From JBCCAG01 sp050330955 (lineage in GTDB: Bacteria > Cyanobacteriota > Cyanobacteriia > CAKZMO01): a stretch of 56,437 nucleotides of DNA. The translations under genes were made by a program, and so were the position numbers. This document shows, piece by piece, positions 40,497 to 49,773 of the stretch. How positions within the stretch are numbered: the first letter of the stretch is position 1; every line of letters begins with the position of its first letter. The notes beneath the pieces were generated by a model, which worked only from the letters and a program-made list of their open reading frames with translations, was not told the origin of the DNA and did not search any database. The stretch is taken from positions 1 to 56,437 of the forward strand of contig JBHJHJ010000101.1 in NCBI GenBank assembly GCA_050330955.1, read 5' to 3'.

Positions 40497-42506
40497 ATGA
40501 TTCACCGAGTCTCGCTTCGGCGGCAGCGCCCGCGGTCACCTCAGCCAGGGCATCTTCCCCGGACAGCTTCACTGCCCGGAAGAGGTCAAGGAGGTAGGGT
40601 GCAGACGACATCTAATGACTCAAAAATAGTCCGCTCTAGAACTTCAGCACTTCAATCTTCAGCGCCTAGGGCTTCAGGCCTCATCAACCAATCACGCCAA
40701 GGTTACTCAAGGCGGCATCACATCAAAAGCCGTCCCAGGTTAAAACCTTTCCGATCAAAATCAACGTTTAGTCCCTGTCCCAGATCTCGTCTGATTATGG
40801 CATGGTCTTTGCTTGTGTTAGCGATCGCCGGTCTCAGCACCAGGCTGTTCTACCTGCAAATTATTCAGGCCAGTGCGCTAAAACAGCGGGCTGAAAACCA
40901 GCGAAAGGTAGCGGTGATGCCGTTGATTTCCCGCCGCCCCGTTGTAGACCATCGCGATCGCGTCATCGCCATCGATCGCCGAGTCTATACGCTATACGCC
41001 CATCCCCGCCTTTTCGCCCACGCTTCTCCGGAATACATCTCCGAAGTTGCCAATCAGCTAGCCCCCCTGCTTAAGCAAGACGCTGAGGGCATTCGCGCCC
41101 GTCTTAGTGCCGCTGACAGCGGTATCCGTCTGCAGGAGGGTCTAACGGAGGAAACCGCCCGTCAAATTCGACAGCTCTACTTAGATGGCCTAGAGCTGAC
41201 CTCTCAAAGGGAACGGTTTTATCCCCACGCCGGAGCGCTGGCCCATGCTACAGGCTACGTTGACTCCGACGGACAGGGCCAAATCGGCGTTGAGCAGAGC
41301 TATCAAGGCCAGCTCGCCCAGCCCTTTGAGCCCGCCGAGCTGATTCAGGGGGGGAATGGCGCTGTGGTCTCTAGCGAAGTACCAGCCGAGCTGCTGCACC
41401 GCGACAACCTCAGCCTTAAGCTCACCCTCGACAGTCGGCTACAGCAGGTTGCTTATCAGGCCCTTCAGGCACAGGTCGAAGACTTTGGTGCGGCAAAAGG
41501 TGCGGTCTTAGTCATGGATGTCCACAGCGGAGCCCTACGGGCCATGGCAACGACGCCGGTCTACGACCCCAACCAGTTCTACAACGCCGATATTGAGCAG
41601 CTCAAAAACTGGGTCTTGAGCGATCTCTATGAACCTGGCTCCACCTTTAAGCCGATTAATGTGGCGATCGCCCTAGAATCGGGCTACCTGCAGCCTGACG
41701 ACGTCATCAACGACGAAGGCCACATTTTCATCGGAGAATGGCCCATTCAAAACTTTGACTATGAAACCGTGGGCAGCCGAGGCGCACTCACTGTCAGCGA
41801 GGTCCTGCAGTATTCCAGCAACGTCGGCATGGTGAACATCATGAAGCGGCTGCCTCGGGAAGACTACTATACCTGGCTAGAACGTCTGGGTCTGCCGGAA
41901 GAAACCGGCATTGATTTACCGTTTGAATCAGCAAGCTTGCTCAAGCCTCGTGAGCAATTTACCCGCTCTGCGGTGGAGGCGGCGACCACTGCATTTGGGC
42001 AGGGGTTCTCTCTATCCCCGATTCATTTACTGCGGCTCCACGGTGCGGTGGCCAATGGCGGAAGTTTGGTCACCCCCCACGTGGTTGAGGGCTTGGTTGA
42101 TGACCAGCGCGTCCTCCGATGGAGCCCAGAGCGCCCCGATACGCGGCGCGTCTTCTCCCCCCAGACGAGCCGGACCGTGATGTCAATGATGGAAGATGTC
42201 GTGGCGAAGGGAACGGGACAGTCCGCCCAAATTGCCGACTACCAAATTGCGGGTAAAACAGGGACTGCCCAAAAAGCAAGCGGTGCTGGCGGCTACTCAG
42301 CCTCTCGCGTTACCAGCTTTGTCAGCGTCCTGCCTGCCGACGAGCCGCGCTACGTCATTTTGACCCTGGTGGACGAGCCCCAGGGAGAAAACGCCTACGG
42401 TTCAACGGTAGCCGTGCCCGTTGCCAAAAAGGTCATGGAGGCCCTAATTGTGATGGAGGGAATTCCTCGGCGGCATCAGGACCACGATGCTGATGGTAGT
42501 ATCTAG
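40497..42506 (+). CDS. ftsI: Penicillin-binding protein FtsI (PBP3-type transpeptidase)
   Basis: About 669 residues. An Arg/Ser-rich cytoplasmic head of ~100 residues, one membrane helix (WSLLVLAIAGLSTRLFYLQI), a dimerisation domain, and the transpeptidase domain. The active motifs are STFK (Ser about 382), SSN in QYSSNVGMV, and KTG in AGKTGTAQ (Lys about 587). It cross-links septal peptidoglycan. The start is uncertain: ATG 40497, or TTG 40485 which follows the FtsL-like stop by 3 bp. The long Arg-rich head is unusual. Confidence 0.88.
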   Translation: MIHRVSLRRQRPRSPQPGHLPRTASLPGRGQGGRVQTTSNDSKIVRSRTSALQSSAPRASGLINQSRQGYSRRHHIKSRPRLKPFRSKSTFSPCPRSRLIMAWSLLVLAIAGLSTRLFYLQIIQASALKQRAENQRKVAVMPLISRRPVVDHRDRVIAIDRRVYTLYAHPRLFAHASPEYISEVANQLAPLLKQDAEGIRARLSAADSGIRLQEGLTEETARQIRQLYLDGLELTSQRERFYPHAGALAHATGYVDSDGQGQIGVEQSYQGQLAQPFEPAELIQGGNGAVVSSEVPAELLHRDNLSLKLTLDSRLQQVAYQALQAQVEDFGAAKGAVLVMDVHSGALRAMATTPVYDPNQFYNADIEQLKNWVLSDLYEPGSTFKPINVAIALESGYLQPDDVINDEGHIFIGEWPIQNFDYETVGSRGALTVSEVLQYSSNVGMVNIMKRLPREDYYTWLERLGLPEETGIDLPFESASLLKPREQFTRSAVEAATTAFGQGFSLSPIHLLRLHGAVANGGSLVTPHVVEGLVDDQRVLRWSPERPDTRRVFSPQTSRTVMSMMEDVVAKGTGQSAQIADYQIAGKTGTAQKASGAGGYSASRVTSFVSVLPADEPRYVILTLVDEPQGENAYGSTVAVPVAKKVMEALIVMEGIPRRHQDHDADGSI

Positions 42507-42529
42507 CAAAGCCTCTTTGATAGCCATCG

Positions 42530-43243
42530 ATGTCCACCTCCCTGCCTCAAAACTTAGACGAAGCTATTGTCCAAGCCCGTGGAGCCACGCAGGCTGCTCT
42601 AGCCGATGGCTATCAGCGGCTTCAGGTCGAGCTGCTGTTTCCAGAACTCAAGGTGATGCCGATCGCTCAGTCTTTTTTGAGCGAGTTTGAATCCTTGGGC
42701 GCCGCGCTGCGGGTGGTATTTCCAGATGCTGGCGCGGCAGCGCTGGCGCGACGGGACTGGGGAGACAAGCCCTTTGTGATTCGCGGCATCAGCGACGTCA
42801 ACGCCGCGTTTCAGGCCGATGAGTCTATGTTCGTCTTCGTCGAGCCTTCTGCAGTGGAGGTGCTCCAGGTTGAGACGCTGTGTCAGGCCGCAGGCGATCG
42901 CCCAGTCATTATTCTGAATCCCAGTCTTGAGGACGTGGCCGTGGTCGGTATCGGTTACGCGGCTCGGCAAATTCGGGAGCGATTTTTGAGCCTGTTTGAG
43001 TCCTGCTACTACCTCAGGCCCTTGAACGAAGCTGCCCTATTTCGCTGCTACCCAAACCCCTGGCAAATTTGGCGTCAGGCGGGGGAAACCTACGAACTCG
43101 TAGGCGAGCGCGATACTCGCCCCAGCGGCGATGAGATTGATCAGGTACTCGTGGGTACCTTAGACCAGACTGACTCAAAACAAGCCCAAAAGCGTAATCT
43201 GCTGTCTGAACTCCAGTCCTTCTTGAGAGCTCTCAGCCAATAG
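42530..43243 (+). CDS. DUF1995 protein (LPA3-like)
   Basis: 237 residues. The DUF1995 core covers most of the protein: DEAIVQARGATQAALADGYQRLQVELLFPELKVMPIAQ, then VIILNPSLEDVAVVGIGYAARQIRERFL, and FRCYPNPWQIWRQ. The plant protein LPA3 of this family helps photosystem II assembly (CP43). The cyanobacterial function is unknown but may be similar. The start ATG 42530 is 23 bp after the ftsI stop, so the genes may be co-transcribed. A hairpin (TTAGCAA / TTGCTAA) follows the stop. Confidence 0.85.
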   Translation: MSTSLPQNLDEAIVQARGATQAALADGYQRLQVELLFPELKVMPIAQSFLSEFESLGAALRVVFPDAGAAALARRDWGDKPFVIRGISDVNAAFQADESMFVFVEPSAVEVLQVETLCQAAGDRPVIILNPSLEDVAVVGIGYAARQIRERFLSLFESCYYLRPLNEAALFRCYPNPWQIWRQAGETYELVGERDTRPSGDEIDQVLVGTLDQTDSKQAQKRNLLSELQSFLRALSQ

Positions 43244-43280
43244 GCTAGCATTAGCAACCTTGCTAAGAGCTTCCTTCTGT

Positions 43281-43465
43281 GTCGAACTGTAAGACTCTGC
43301 AGCCAGGTGGCTGTGCAACCGCCGATCTACGTAAAGATTCAATTAATGATGCTTCAGTTTCACGCAATTATCGCTTCAGGCCTTGTACCTTAACAGAGGG
43401 AGCTGGGCGTGGCGGATGCTGCACCGCGGGCTCAACTGAATCGCTGCAAGATGACTGTTGAGTTA
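43281..43465 (+). ncRNA. Structured RNA candidate, 6S-like (strand uncertain)
   Basis: In this 390-bp gap a nested pairing can be drawn: TGCAGC (43298-43303) with GCTGCA (43443-43448), then a large asymmetric bubble, then GTGCA (43313-43317) with TGCAC (43420-43424) and CCGCC (43319-43323) with GGCGG (43411-43415). This stem-bubble-stem shape and a length near 185 nt match 6S RNA. I do not have a sequence match. An ORF on the plus strand (43279-43461) is not convincing. Confidence 0.35.
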
Positions 43466-43633
43466 GCTGTTATCGAGGTTTGTCAGGTAGTTGGGCTGGA
43501 TGGTCGATGAAGGTTCAGTGGAATAAAGGAGCGTGATTAGGTAAGCGCAAGTTGGGGAACACCAGGTGAGGCGTGGGAAAACAGCATTGCTGACGCTTGA
43601 CCTAGTCTTGATTCGTAGCTAGAGGTTTACGGC

Positions 43634-44392
43634 GTGGTTCAAAACCGTCAAATAGTGATTGGAGATGTACATGGGCAGTACGATGGATTAGTCCGCCTGC
43701 TCGATGCTATCGGGCCGACCTCAGATGACCGTGTTTACTTCTTGGGTGATTTGATCGATCGCGGTCCCAAAAGTGCTCAAGTGCTTTCCTTGGTGAAGCA
43801 GCAAGGCTACGTTTCTTTATCGGGCAACCACGAGCAGATGCTGCTTGAGGCCTTTCCAAACGGTAAAGCTGCTCCATCGGCGCTAGCAGCTTGGCTCTAC
43901 AGTGGCGGGCAAGCCACGTTAGACAGCTTTGATAATATCTACGACCTCTTGGCACAGCTTAGCTGGATTGATTCTTGGCCCACTTACCTGGACTTGGGCA
44001 ATGTTTGGCTGGTCCATGCTGGGGTCAATCCAGACCTTCGGCTAGAAGAACAAACAAAGCAGGACCTGTGCTGGATTCGACAAAAATTCCACAGCACCCG
44101 TCGCCCTTACTTCAACGACAAACTCATTATTACGGGGCACACCATCACATTCACCCTGCCCGATATTTCCCCTGGCGCTCTTGTCCGGGGTGAAGGGTGG
44201 CTCGACATCGACACTGGGGCCTACCATCCCCGCAGCGGCTGGCTGACTGGCCTCGACATCCACAATCAGCGGGTCTACCAGGTCAATATCTACACGAAGG
44301 CTGAGCGCCGTTTACCGCTAGAGGAGGCCGCTGTGAAGATTGATCCCGCCCTAATTCCGCACCGTAGACCGCTGGCTCGGTTCGCAGGTTAG
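43634..44392 (+). CDS. Metallophosphoesterase, PPP-type protein phosphatase-like
   Basis: 252 residues. The PPP motifs are GDVHGQYDGL, GDLIDRGPKS and SGNHEQML, then a conserved ITGHT and the C-terminal half. This is a PPP-family (ApaH/PrpA-like) phosphatase, which acts on phosphoproteins or dinucleoside polyphosphates. The start is GTG 43634. A 390-bp gap with a structured RNA candidate lies upstream. Confidence 0.87.
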   Translation: MVQNRQIVIGDVHGQYDGLVRLLDAIGPTSDDRVYFLGDLIDRGPKSAQVLSLVKQQGYVSLSGNHEQMLLEAFPNGKAAPSALAAWLYSGGQATLDSFDNIYDLLAQLSWIDSWPTYLDLGNVWLVHAGVNPDLRLEEQTKQDLCWIRQKFHSTRRPYFNDKLIITGHTITFTLPDISPGALVRGEGWLDIDTGAYHPRSGWLTGLDIHNQRVYQVNIYTKAERRLPLEEAAVKIDPALIPHRRPLARFAG

Positions 44393-44410
44393 CTTGCTTG
44401 ACCTTGCCAT

Positions 44411-45061
44411 CTATTCGAAATCACTCAGATGGCTTAAATCGTTGAACCGGCGAATCTGCCATAGCGCGCTGTTGAAGGCTTGCTCAGGGATCAGCCAGCG
44501 ATCGCGGTCTAGCCAAATTTCAATTAAGCCAGTGTGGCCTAACGGGAACTGCCAAGTGCGATCGCAGCCCAGCAAAACCGCCACCACCTGCTGCAGGATC
44601 CAGTGATGGGAGACGACCCAGACCCGCTCTCCATTGCCGTGGGTTAAGAGCTGGTCCACGACGCGGCGGGCGCGATCGCGTCCGCACTGCGGGGTCTCGG
44701 CCTGAGGAATGGGGACCCAGTCGCTCGATGCCATCAGACGGTGACACAGGTCAGGGTATTGCGCTGAGGCTTCTGCCCAAGTGAGGCCAGCAAAGATACC
44801 GTTGTGGAATTCCCGCAGGTTGTCGCGATAGCGGATAGGGACATCTGTAGGCTGCGATCGCTGCAAAACTTTCGCCGTCTCCGCTGCCCGCTGCAGCGGG
44901 CTAGCGTATATGCAGGCTGGGCTATTCTCCCTTAGGCACTCCCCGAGCCGCTGCGCCTGCTGTTGCCCCTTTAATGTCAGCCGGTCATGGCGCTGCCCCA
45001 TCATGCGGCCTTCGGCATTACCCACCGACTCGGCGTGACGAATCAGCAGCAGCCTCAACAT
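44411..45061 (-). CDS. Histidine phosphatase family protein
   Basis: 216 residues. The phosphohistidine motif is LIRHAESVGNAEGRMMG at the N-terminus; the second His is in VVSHHWILQQ. Arg and Glu near YASPLQRAAETAKVL complete the site. The enzyme could be a phosphoglycerate mutase-like or phosphoserine phosphatase. The start is 12 bp after the ycf39 stop on the same strand, so they form an operon. Confidence 0.92.
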   Translation of the reverse strand: MLRLLLIRHAESVGNAEGRMMGQRHDRLTLKGQQQAQRLGECLRENSPACIYASPLQRAAETAKVLQRSQPTDVPIRYRDNLREFHNGIFAGLTWAEASAQYPDLCHRLMASSDWVPIPQAETPQCGRDRARRVVDQLLTHGNGERVWVVSHHWILQQVVAVLLGCDRTWQFPLGHTGLIEIWLDRDRWLIPEQAFNSALWQIRRFNDLSHLSDFE

Positions 45062-45073
45062 TAGGGACCTGGC

Positions 45074-46051
45074 TTAGACCCCAGTCTTGAAAGGCGTTTT
45101 CTTTTTCTTCTTGGCCTTCTGCTTTTCGTAGTCGATCTCCCGCAGCTTTTTGAGGATGCGGTCAAAATACTCCTTCAGATAGGCTTCTAGGGTAGTGACG
45201 CTGTCGGGGTCGATGTCAAAGGCGCTGTAGGTCTGCTCCATATCGGCGTTGAGGGGCCGCCCTGAGGCGACTACTTCCATAAACGCGAGGCGATCGGCGA
45301 TGTTTGAGGTCCATTGAAAGAAGCGGGCCATCCGTCGAATCACCCGCAGCAGTCCGCTGGGCATGCGGGTAATGCGGGCATCCTTACGGGATAGCCGCTC
45401 GCACAGCCGAATAATCTCGTAAGCGCCCCAGGCACGGCTGCCCACCACTGGGAAAGTCTCGCCTATGGTTTCTGGCGTTTCCAGTGCCTGAATCGCGAAA
45501 CGGGCAATGTCCTGGGTGTTCATGTAAGCCGTTGGAGAAGTCTCTCCCATCACCCAGACAGCTTGCCCCTCAAGGATGGGGATGGCATATTGGCCAATTA
45601 GCCCCTGAAGAAATCCGCAGGGTCGTAAGATGGTGTAGTCCAACCCAGACTCCGCCAAGTAGGCCTCAGTGCAGCGCTTGATCTCCATTAGGGGGACGTC
45701 TGGGTACTTTTCAGAATCCAGAATAGAGAAGAAAATGAAGCGCTTAACGCCGGCGGCCTGGGTGGCCTTAATTAGGTTGACCTTGCCTTCCCAGTCCACC
45801 TGACGAATGGACAGGGCATCCGTGGCTCGGGCTGTAGACGCATCTACGACTGCGTCCACGCCTTCTAGGGCGGCAGGCAGGGTATCGGGCCTGCAAATAT
45901 CGCCTCCCGCCAGCTCAGCTCCCCATTCCTTGAGAAAAGCAGCTTTTCGAAAACTGCGAACGAGACAGCGGACCTGATGACCCTCGTCTATCGCGCGGCG
46001 AGCGATTTGCCGACCAAGGGTACCCGTCGCACCAACGATCAATACTTTCAT
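45074..46051 (-). CDS. ycf39: Ycf39, photosystem II assembly factor
   Basis: 325 residues of the atypical short-chain dehydrogenase family. The NAD(P)-binding loop is VGATGTLGRQIARRA at the N-terminus. RFIFFSILDSEKYPDVPLMEIK and YTILRPCGFLQGLIGQYAIPI mark the Ycf39/HCF244 family. In cyanobacteria Ycf39 forms a complex with HliD/HliC and supports D1 synthesis in early photosystem II assembly. A Lys-rich tail (KAKKKKKTPFK) is present. It is upstream of and co-directional with the histidine phosphatase gene. Confidence 0.93.
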   Translation of the reverse strand: MKVLIVGATGTLGRQIARRAIDEGHQVRCLVRSFRKAAFLKEWGAELAGGDICRPDTLPAALEGVDAVVDASTARATDALSIRQVDWEGKVNLIKATQAAGVKRFIFFSILDSEKYPDVPLMEIKRCTEAYLAESGLDYTILRPCGFLQGLIGQYAIPILEGQAVWVMGETSPTAYMNTQDIARFAIQALETPETIGETFPVVGSRAWGAYEIIRLCERLSRKDARITRMPSGLLRVIRRMARFFQWTSNIADRLAFMEVVASGRPLNADMEQTYSAFDIDPDSVTTLEAYLKEYFDRILKKLREIDYEKQKAKKKKKTPFKTGV

Positions 46052-46189
46052 GGGGAGCTTAAATGTTTTATATCGTTAACTTTTTATAAGATTTTATCAG
46101 ATAAGCTAAGCTTACCCTAATTTGGGTGCGGCGATCGCTTCAATTAGGTAGATGGTGCACCAGGTCTATGGCGCATAAAAGCAGGGCTT

Positions 46190-47626
46190 ATGGGTAGTGA
46201 GAGAAATTTTGAGCCGCTCCGGCAGGCGAGAGAGGCGTTAGGGCAAATGGGAGACTACCTATCGTTTCGGGTGAGGCAGGACAAGCGACTCAAGCTCCAA
46301 ACACTGCTAGAACACGAAGGCAGCGAGTTGCCCAAGGATACGTGGGCAAAGCTGCGATTTGAGCAGGGTTTAATCGAGTCCTATGAGGTCAACTACCGTG
46401 AGGCGATCGCCGTATGGGACATATTGGGTCCGATGCAGTTTGACGAGCCGGACGCCAGTGGCTTGAGCGATCGCGGGCTCTACAAAACCCTAAGTGCTTA
46501 CGAAACCGCGATTGAGTTTTACACCCAGACCCTCGAGCAGGATGATTTAACCTTGGGGGTTGCCCTGGGGCTGCTCAATCAACCCATCGAGGCGATCGCC
46601 GCCTTTGACCGCGCTATCAGGGCTAGCCACAGTTTACCTAGCGCCTGGTACAACAAGGCCGTGGCGCTGCGCAAGCTGGGGAGAACGGCTGAAGCGATCG
46701 CTGCCTTTGACGCCGCCCTCGACGTCGACCCCGACGCCGTGAGGCTGCACTACGGCAGAGCGATGCTGCTGTGCGACCTCAACCGCCACGGCAAAGCCGC
46801 CGCCGACTGGGACGCTGTGCTCTCCGCTCAGCCTGCGCGGCTCGACGCGCTGTACGCTCGGGGACTGTCGCTCACCTATCTAGGCCAGTCTCGCGAGGCG
46901 ATCGCCGCCATTGGAGCGGTGCTCAACCTAGCGCCAGTCCATCAGGACATGCTGCAGTCCCAGGGACACGCCTTTTATAAGCTGAGGCGCTACCGGGATG
47001 CTGTGGAAGCCTACGCCGTTGCCCTGGAATTTCAGCAGGCGTATCGTAGCGCCGGGAGCGGTGACATTAGCTATGGAAAATTTGTCTGTCGGCAGCTCAG
47101 CCAGCTTAAAGCACTGCTATCGCCAGAGACCCCGCCAGAGCCATCGCTGGAGACCCCACCAGAGATCCCGCTCGCGGCCGAAAGCGGTGCTTCAGAAGAC
47201 TCAGATGGGAACCCGTTTGATAGGTCCACGCTTAGGAGTAGCGAAACGCCTGAGCTTCCGCTTTTGGTTGAGCCCATTGAGCTAGAAACAGCCGTGGGCG
47301 AAGTCGGAGAACTAGATGCTCCCCCGACCGAATCTACCGCGGGTGATTACGAGGCGTTGTACAACCAGGGGAATGCCCTGCTGCGGCAAGGCCGCTATGA
47401 GGCGGCGATCGCCACATACGACGCCGTTTTGTCAATGCAGCCGGACTATCGCTCCGCGATATACAACAAGGCCTGCGGCTATGCGCTTTGGGGAAAGGCT
47501 GAGCGCGCGCTAGAGCAGCTTGAAGTGGCGATCGCGCTTCATCCTGAATACGGCGAGAAGGCCAGAACCGACGAGGATCTATCGTCTCTTCGCGAGGACC
47601 CGCGCTTCGAGGCGTTAACGAATTAG
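46190..47626 (+). CDS. TPR repeat protein
   Basis: 478 residues. Tetratricopeptide repeats cover residues ~100-300 (for example SLPSAWYNKAVALRKLGRTAE, LDALYARGLSLTYLGQSREA) and recur near the end (EALYNQGNALLRQGRYEAAI). A Pro/Ser/Glu-rich spacer (about 310-380) separates the blocks. These repeats bind partner proteins. There is no signal peptide. The start is ATG 46190. It converges with the folate gene. Confidence 0.85.
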   Translation: MGSERNFEPLRQAREALGQMGDYLSFRVRQDKRLKLQTLLEHEGSELPKDTWAKLRFEQGLIESYEVNYREAIAVWDILGPMQFDEPDASGLSDRGLYKTLSAYETAIEFYTQTLEQDDLTLGVALGLLNQPIEAIAAFDRAIRASHSLPSAWYNKAVALRKLGRTAEAIAAFDAALDVDPDAVRLHYGRAMLLCDLNRHGKAAADWDAVLSAQPARLDALYARGLSLTYLGQSREAIAAIGAVLNLAPVHQDMLQSQGHAFYKLRRYRDAVEAYAVALEFQQAYRSAGSGDISYGKFVCRQLSQLKALLSPETPPEPSLETPPEIPLAAESGASEDSDGNPFDRSTLRSSETPELPLLVEPIELETAVGEVGELDAPPTESTAGDYEALYNQGNALLRQGRYEAAIATYDAVLSMQPDYRSAIYNKACGYALWGKAERALEQLEVAIALHPEYGEKARTDEDLSSLREDPRFEALTN

Positions 47627-47690
47627 GAAAACTGAGCTGCAGGGGGACGCCCTGCTGAGGCAGAGGGTTTTGCAGGGCGCGCTGCAAGAG

Positions 47691-48299
47691 CTAGTGAAAA
47701 TGGGATCTTCCCTTAGCACAATGTAAGCCTTCATCGGTACACACCATATCCAGCGGTTTATCCCACGGGGCCACCGGCACCTGAGGCAGCAGTCCCTCCG
47801 CAAACACAATTCCCACCGTCGGAATTTGAGCCCACGCCGGCTGTCCCAGCAGCCGGTCATAGTACCCGCCACCGTAACCTAATCGATAACCCCGGAGGTC
47901 GCAAGCGATCGCAGGCACCAAGATTAAACCGACTTCAATGGCCTCAATCTTGGGCACATTAGGGCGAGGTTCAGGGATACCGTAGCGATTGTTTTCCAGC
48001 GCTGCCCCTGAAGACCAGGCGTGCCACTGCAGGGTTTTGCCCTCGCAGCGGGGAAACCCCCAGCGCCACTCACCGCTCGCTGAATCGAATAGAGGACTGA
48101 GGTCAGGCTCTCGCTTCGTGCTGAAGTACGCCAGTAGGGTACTCCCCCACGGCTGCGCCGTCAGCACCCCCGACACCTTAAGTGCGTGGCAGAGGCGATC
48201 GCTTTTTTGCCGCCACTGGATCGGAGAGAGGGTCTGGCGTTGGGCTAGCAAACGCTGGCGTAGGAGCTTTTTGCATTGGTTTAAATGTTCTGAGCTCAA
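47691..48299 (-). CDS. 5-formyltetrahydrofolate cyclo-ligase
   Basis: 202 residues of the MTHFS/YgfA family, which converts 5-formyl-THF to 5,10-methenyl-THF with ATP. Conserved motifs: KKLLRQRLLAQRQTLSP at the N-terminus and DLRGYRLGYGGGYYDRLL (the ATP/substrate Gly-rich loop). Length fits. With metF at 54415 this is the second folate gene here. It converges on the TPR gene; the sulfotransferase gene is divergent. Confidence 0.93.
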   Translation of the reverse strand: MSSEHLNQCKKLLRQRLLAQRQTLSPIQWRQKSDRLCHALKVSGVLTAQPWGSTLLAYFSTKREPDLSPLFDSASGEWRWGFPRCEGKTLQWHAWSSGAALENNRYGIPEPRPNVPKIEAIEVGLILVPAIACDLRGYRLGYGGGYYDRLLGQPAWAQIPTVGIVFAEGLLPQVPVAPWDKPLDMVCTDEGLHCAKGRSHFH

Positions 48300-48654
48300 G
48301 TTTCACCTTTGAATTACGGAACAGATACCTGAAAGGATAGGTCTTATTTCTTAAGTGTGTATTTCAAAACAAAAAAGACAAATGATGAAACAACTCTCCA
48401 CAGGCTGAGTTCTCTTAAAACCTTTCGCTTTAAGGTTTAGCACGCTATGCCCATCTCAAGTGCGGCCTGAATTTTCATATAATCTTCATTAGAGGAATTA
48501 AAAAAAAGCTTTAAAATCCTGGGTGACCTTCGAGCCGCAAGTCTTCGAGCCAAGAAGGTCCAGAGTTGGAAACCTTTTTGGGGTTTTCCTGCTAGACCAC
48601 TAGCAGTGCAGCCACGTCAGGATACTATCTGTTGTCGAATCTACCAAAACTGCC
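48300..48654. promoter_or_regulatory. Leader region with hairpins before the sulfotransferase gene
   Basis: A 355-bp AT-rich gap. It holds GACCTTC (48525-48531) pairing with GAAGGTC (48554-48560), enclosing one of two copies of CTTCGAGCC (48528 and 48543). A second stem follows, GGAAA (48568-48572) with TTTCC (48585-48589). No T-tract follows, so this may be a structured leader and not a terminator. Confidence 0.4.
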
Positions 48655-49686
48655 ATGAACTTTACAGATGCGCTCAGTCAATCAAGAACCGTTGAAACTG
48701 CCAGTGTCCTGGAGGCACCGCTTTTTCTCATTGGCGCAGAACGCTCAGGAACGACGCTCCTTCGACTCATGCTAGATGGTCACCCTAAGGTTACCTGGTG
48801 CCACGAATTTGAATATGCCGTAGACCAGGTGTCTGATACAGGAGACTGGCCTGATTTAGACGCGTATCACGCCTGGCTTGAGGTTCATCGCATCTTTTTG
48901 GCGAACGAGTTTACGGTTGATAAAACGCTGAACTATCGTGACTTGTTGAATAGCTTTTTACTGCAAAAGCGCGATCGCCACGGCAAGCCAACCGTGGGTG
49001 CAACAGTGCACCGTCACTTCAATCGTCTGCTCACCCTTTGGCCCAATGCCAAACTAATCTACATTCTGCGGGACGGTCGAGACGTGGCGCGCTCTAACAT
49101 CGGCATGGGCTGGGCGGGCAACGTTTGGGCTGGGGTAGAGCGGTGGCTCGATGTGGAGCAAGAATGGCAGTCAATCAGGTCGACGCTGCCTGAAGAGCAG
49201 TGGATTGAGCTTCGCTACGAGGACTTGATTACCCACCCTGAGCAACAGCTCAGCCGGCTCTGCGAGTTCATGGGATTAGACTACGACCCTGGCATGATGA
49301 GCTATATCGAGACCACGCCCTATAGCTACCCTGACCCCAAGCGCATTCAACAGTGGCGGAAGAAACTCTCTGAGCCGCAGATCCGCCTGGTGGAAGCGCG
49401 CGCAGCAGAAATCCTAGCCTATCGAGGCTATGACTTGAGTGGTTTTCCGCCGCTGACTGTGATGCCCTATCTAAAACGGTATCTTCGGCTGCAGAGCTGG
49501 ATATACTGCGTCACCTTTAGAATGCGACGGCACGGCTTGGGGCTATTTGCAGCAGATTTCATCGCCCGTAAGCTGGGTTTGAGCGCTTGGCAAAGGCGGC
49601 TCAAGCACATCATCAATGAGCAAGAGAAAGCGCACATCGCGCTATTTGATGGGGCCGGGACTTCTGAGAAAAAGCGGCTAGGATAA
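48655..49686 (+). CDS. Sulfotransferase family protein
   Basis: 343 residues. The PAPS-binding loop is LIGAERSGTTLLRLMLDGHP (about 26-45), and the second site is YILRDGRDVARSNIGMGW. The sulfated acceptor is unknown: it may be a polysaccharide, lipid or peptide. The C-terminal half contains an Arg-rich helix (RKLGLSAWQRRLK). The gene stands alone; the neighbouring minus-strand genes are unrelated. It starts at ATG 48655, preceded by a structured leader. Confidence 0.9.
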   Translation: MNFTDALSQSRTVETASVLEAPLFLIGAERSGTTLLRLMLDGHPKVTWCHEFEYAVDQVSDTGDWPDLDAYHAWLEVHRIFLANEFTVDKTLNYRDLLNSFLLQKRDRHGKPTVGATVHRHFNRLLTLWPNAKLIYILRDGRDVARSNIGMGWAGNVWAGVERWLDVEQEWQSIRSTLPEEQWIELRYEDLITHPEQQLSRLCEFMGLDYDPGMMSYIETTPYSYPDPKRIQQWRKKLSEPQIRLVEARAAEILAYRGYDLSGFPPLTVMPYLKRYLRLQSWIYCVTFRMRRHGLGLFAADFIARKLGLSAWQRRLKHIINEQEKAHIALFDGAGTSEKKRLG

Positions 49687-49730
49687 CCGATAAAACTAGG
49701 CGAGGTGGGTTGGGCCTCTAGAAATGGCTG

Positions 49731-49766
49731 ACGGGTGGCATCAGGCGATCGCTTGATGTCACCCGT
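49731..49766. terminator. HIP1-centred hairpin between convergent genes
   Basis: A 36-nt near-perfect palindrome: ACGGGTG pairs with CACCCGT, CATCA with TGATG, with two G-U positions, and the HIP1 octamer GCGATCGC is at the apex. It lies between the sulfotransferase stop and the GAF gene stop, the position of a bidirectional terminator. No T-tract is seen. Confidence 0.55.
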
Positions 49767-49773
49767 TAGGGGC

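Noticed and set aside
43279..43461. 60-residue ORF after the DUF1995 gene
   Set aside because: Low-complexity Cys/Arg-rich peptide without a ribosome-binding site, coinciding with the structured RNA candidate.
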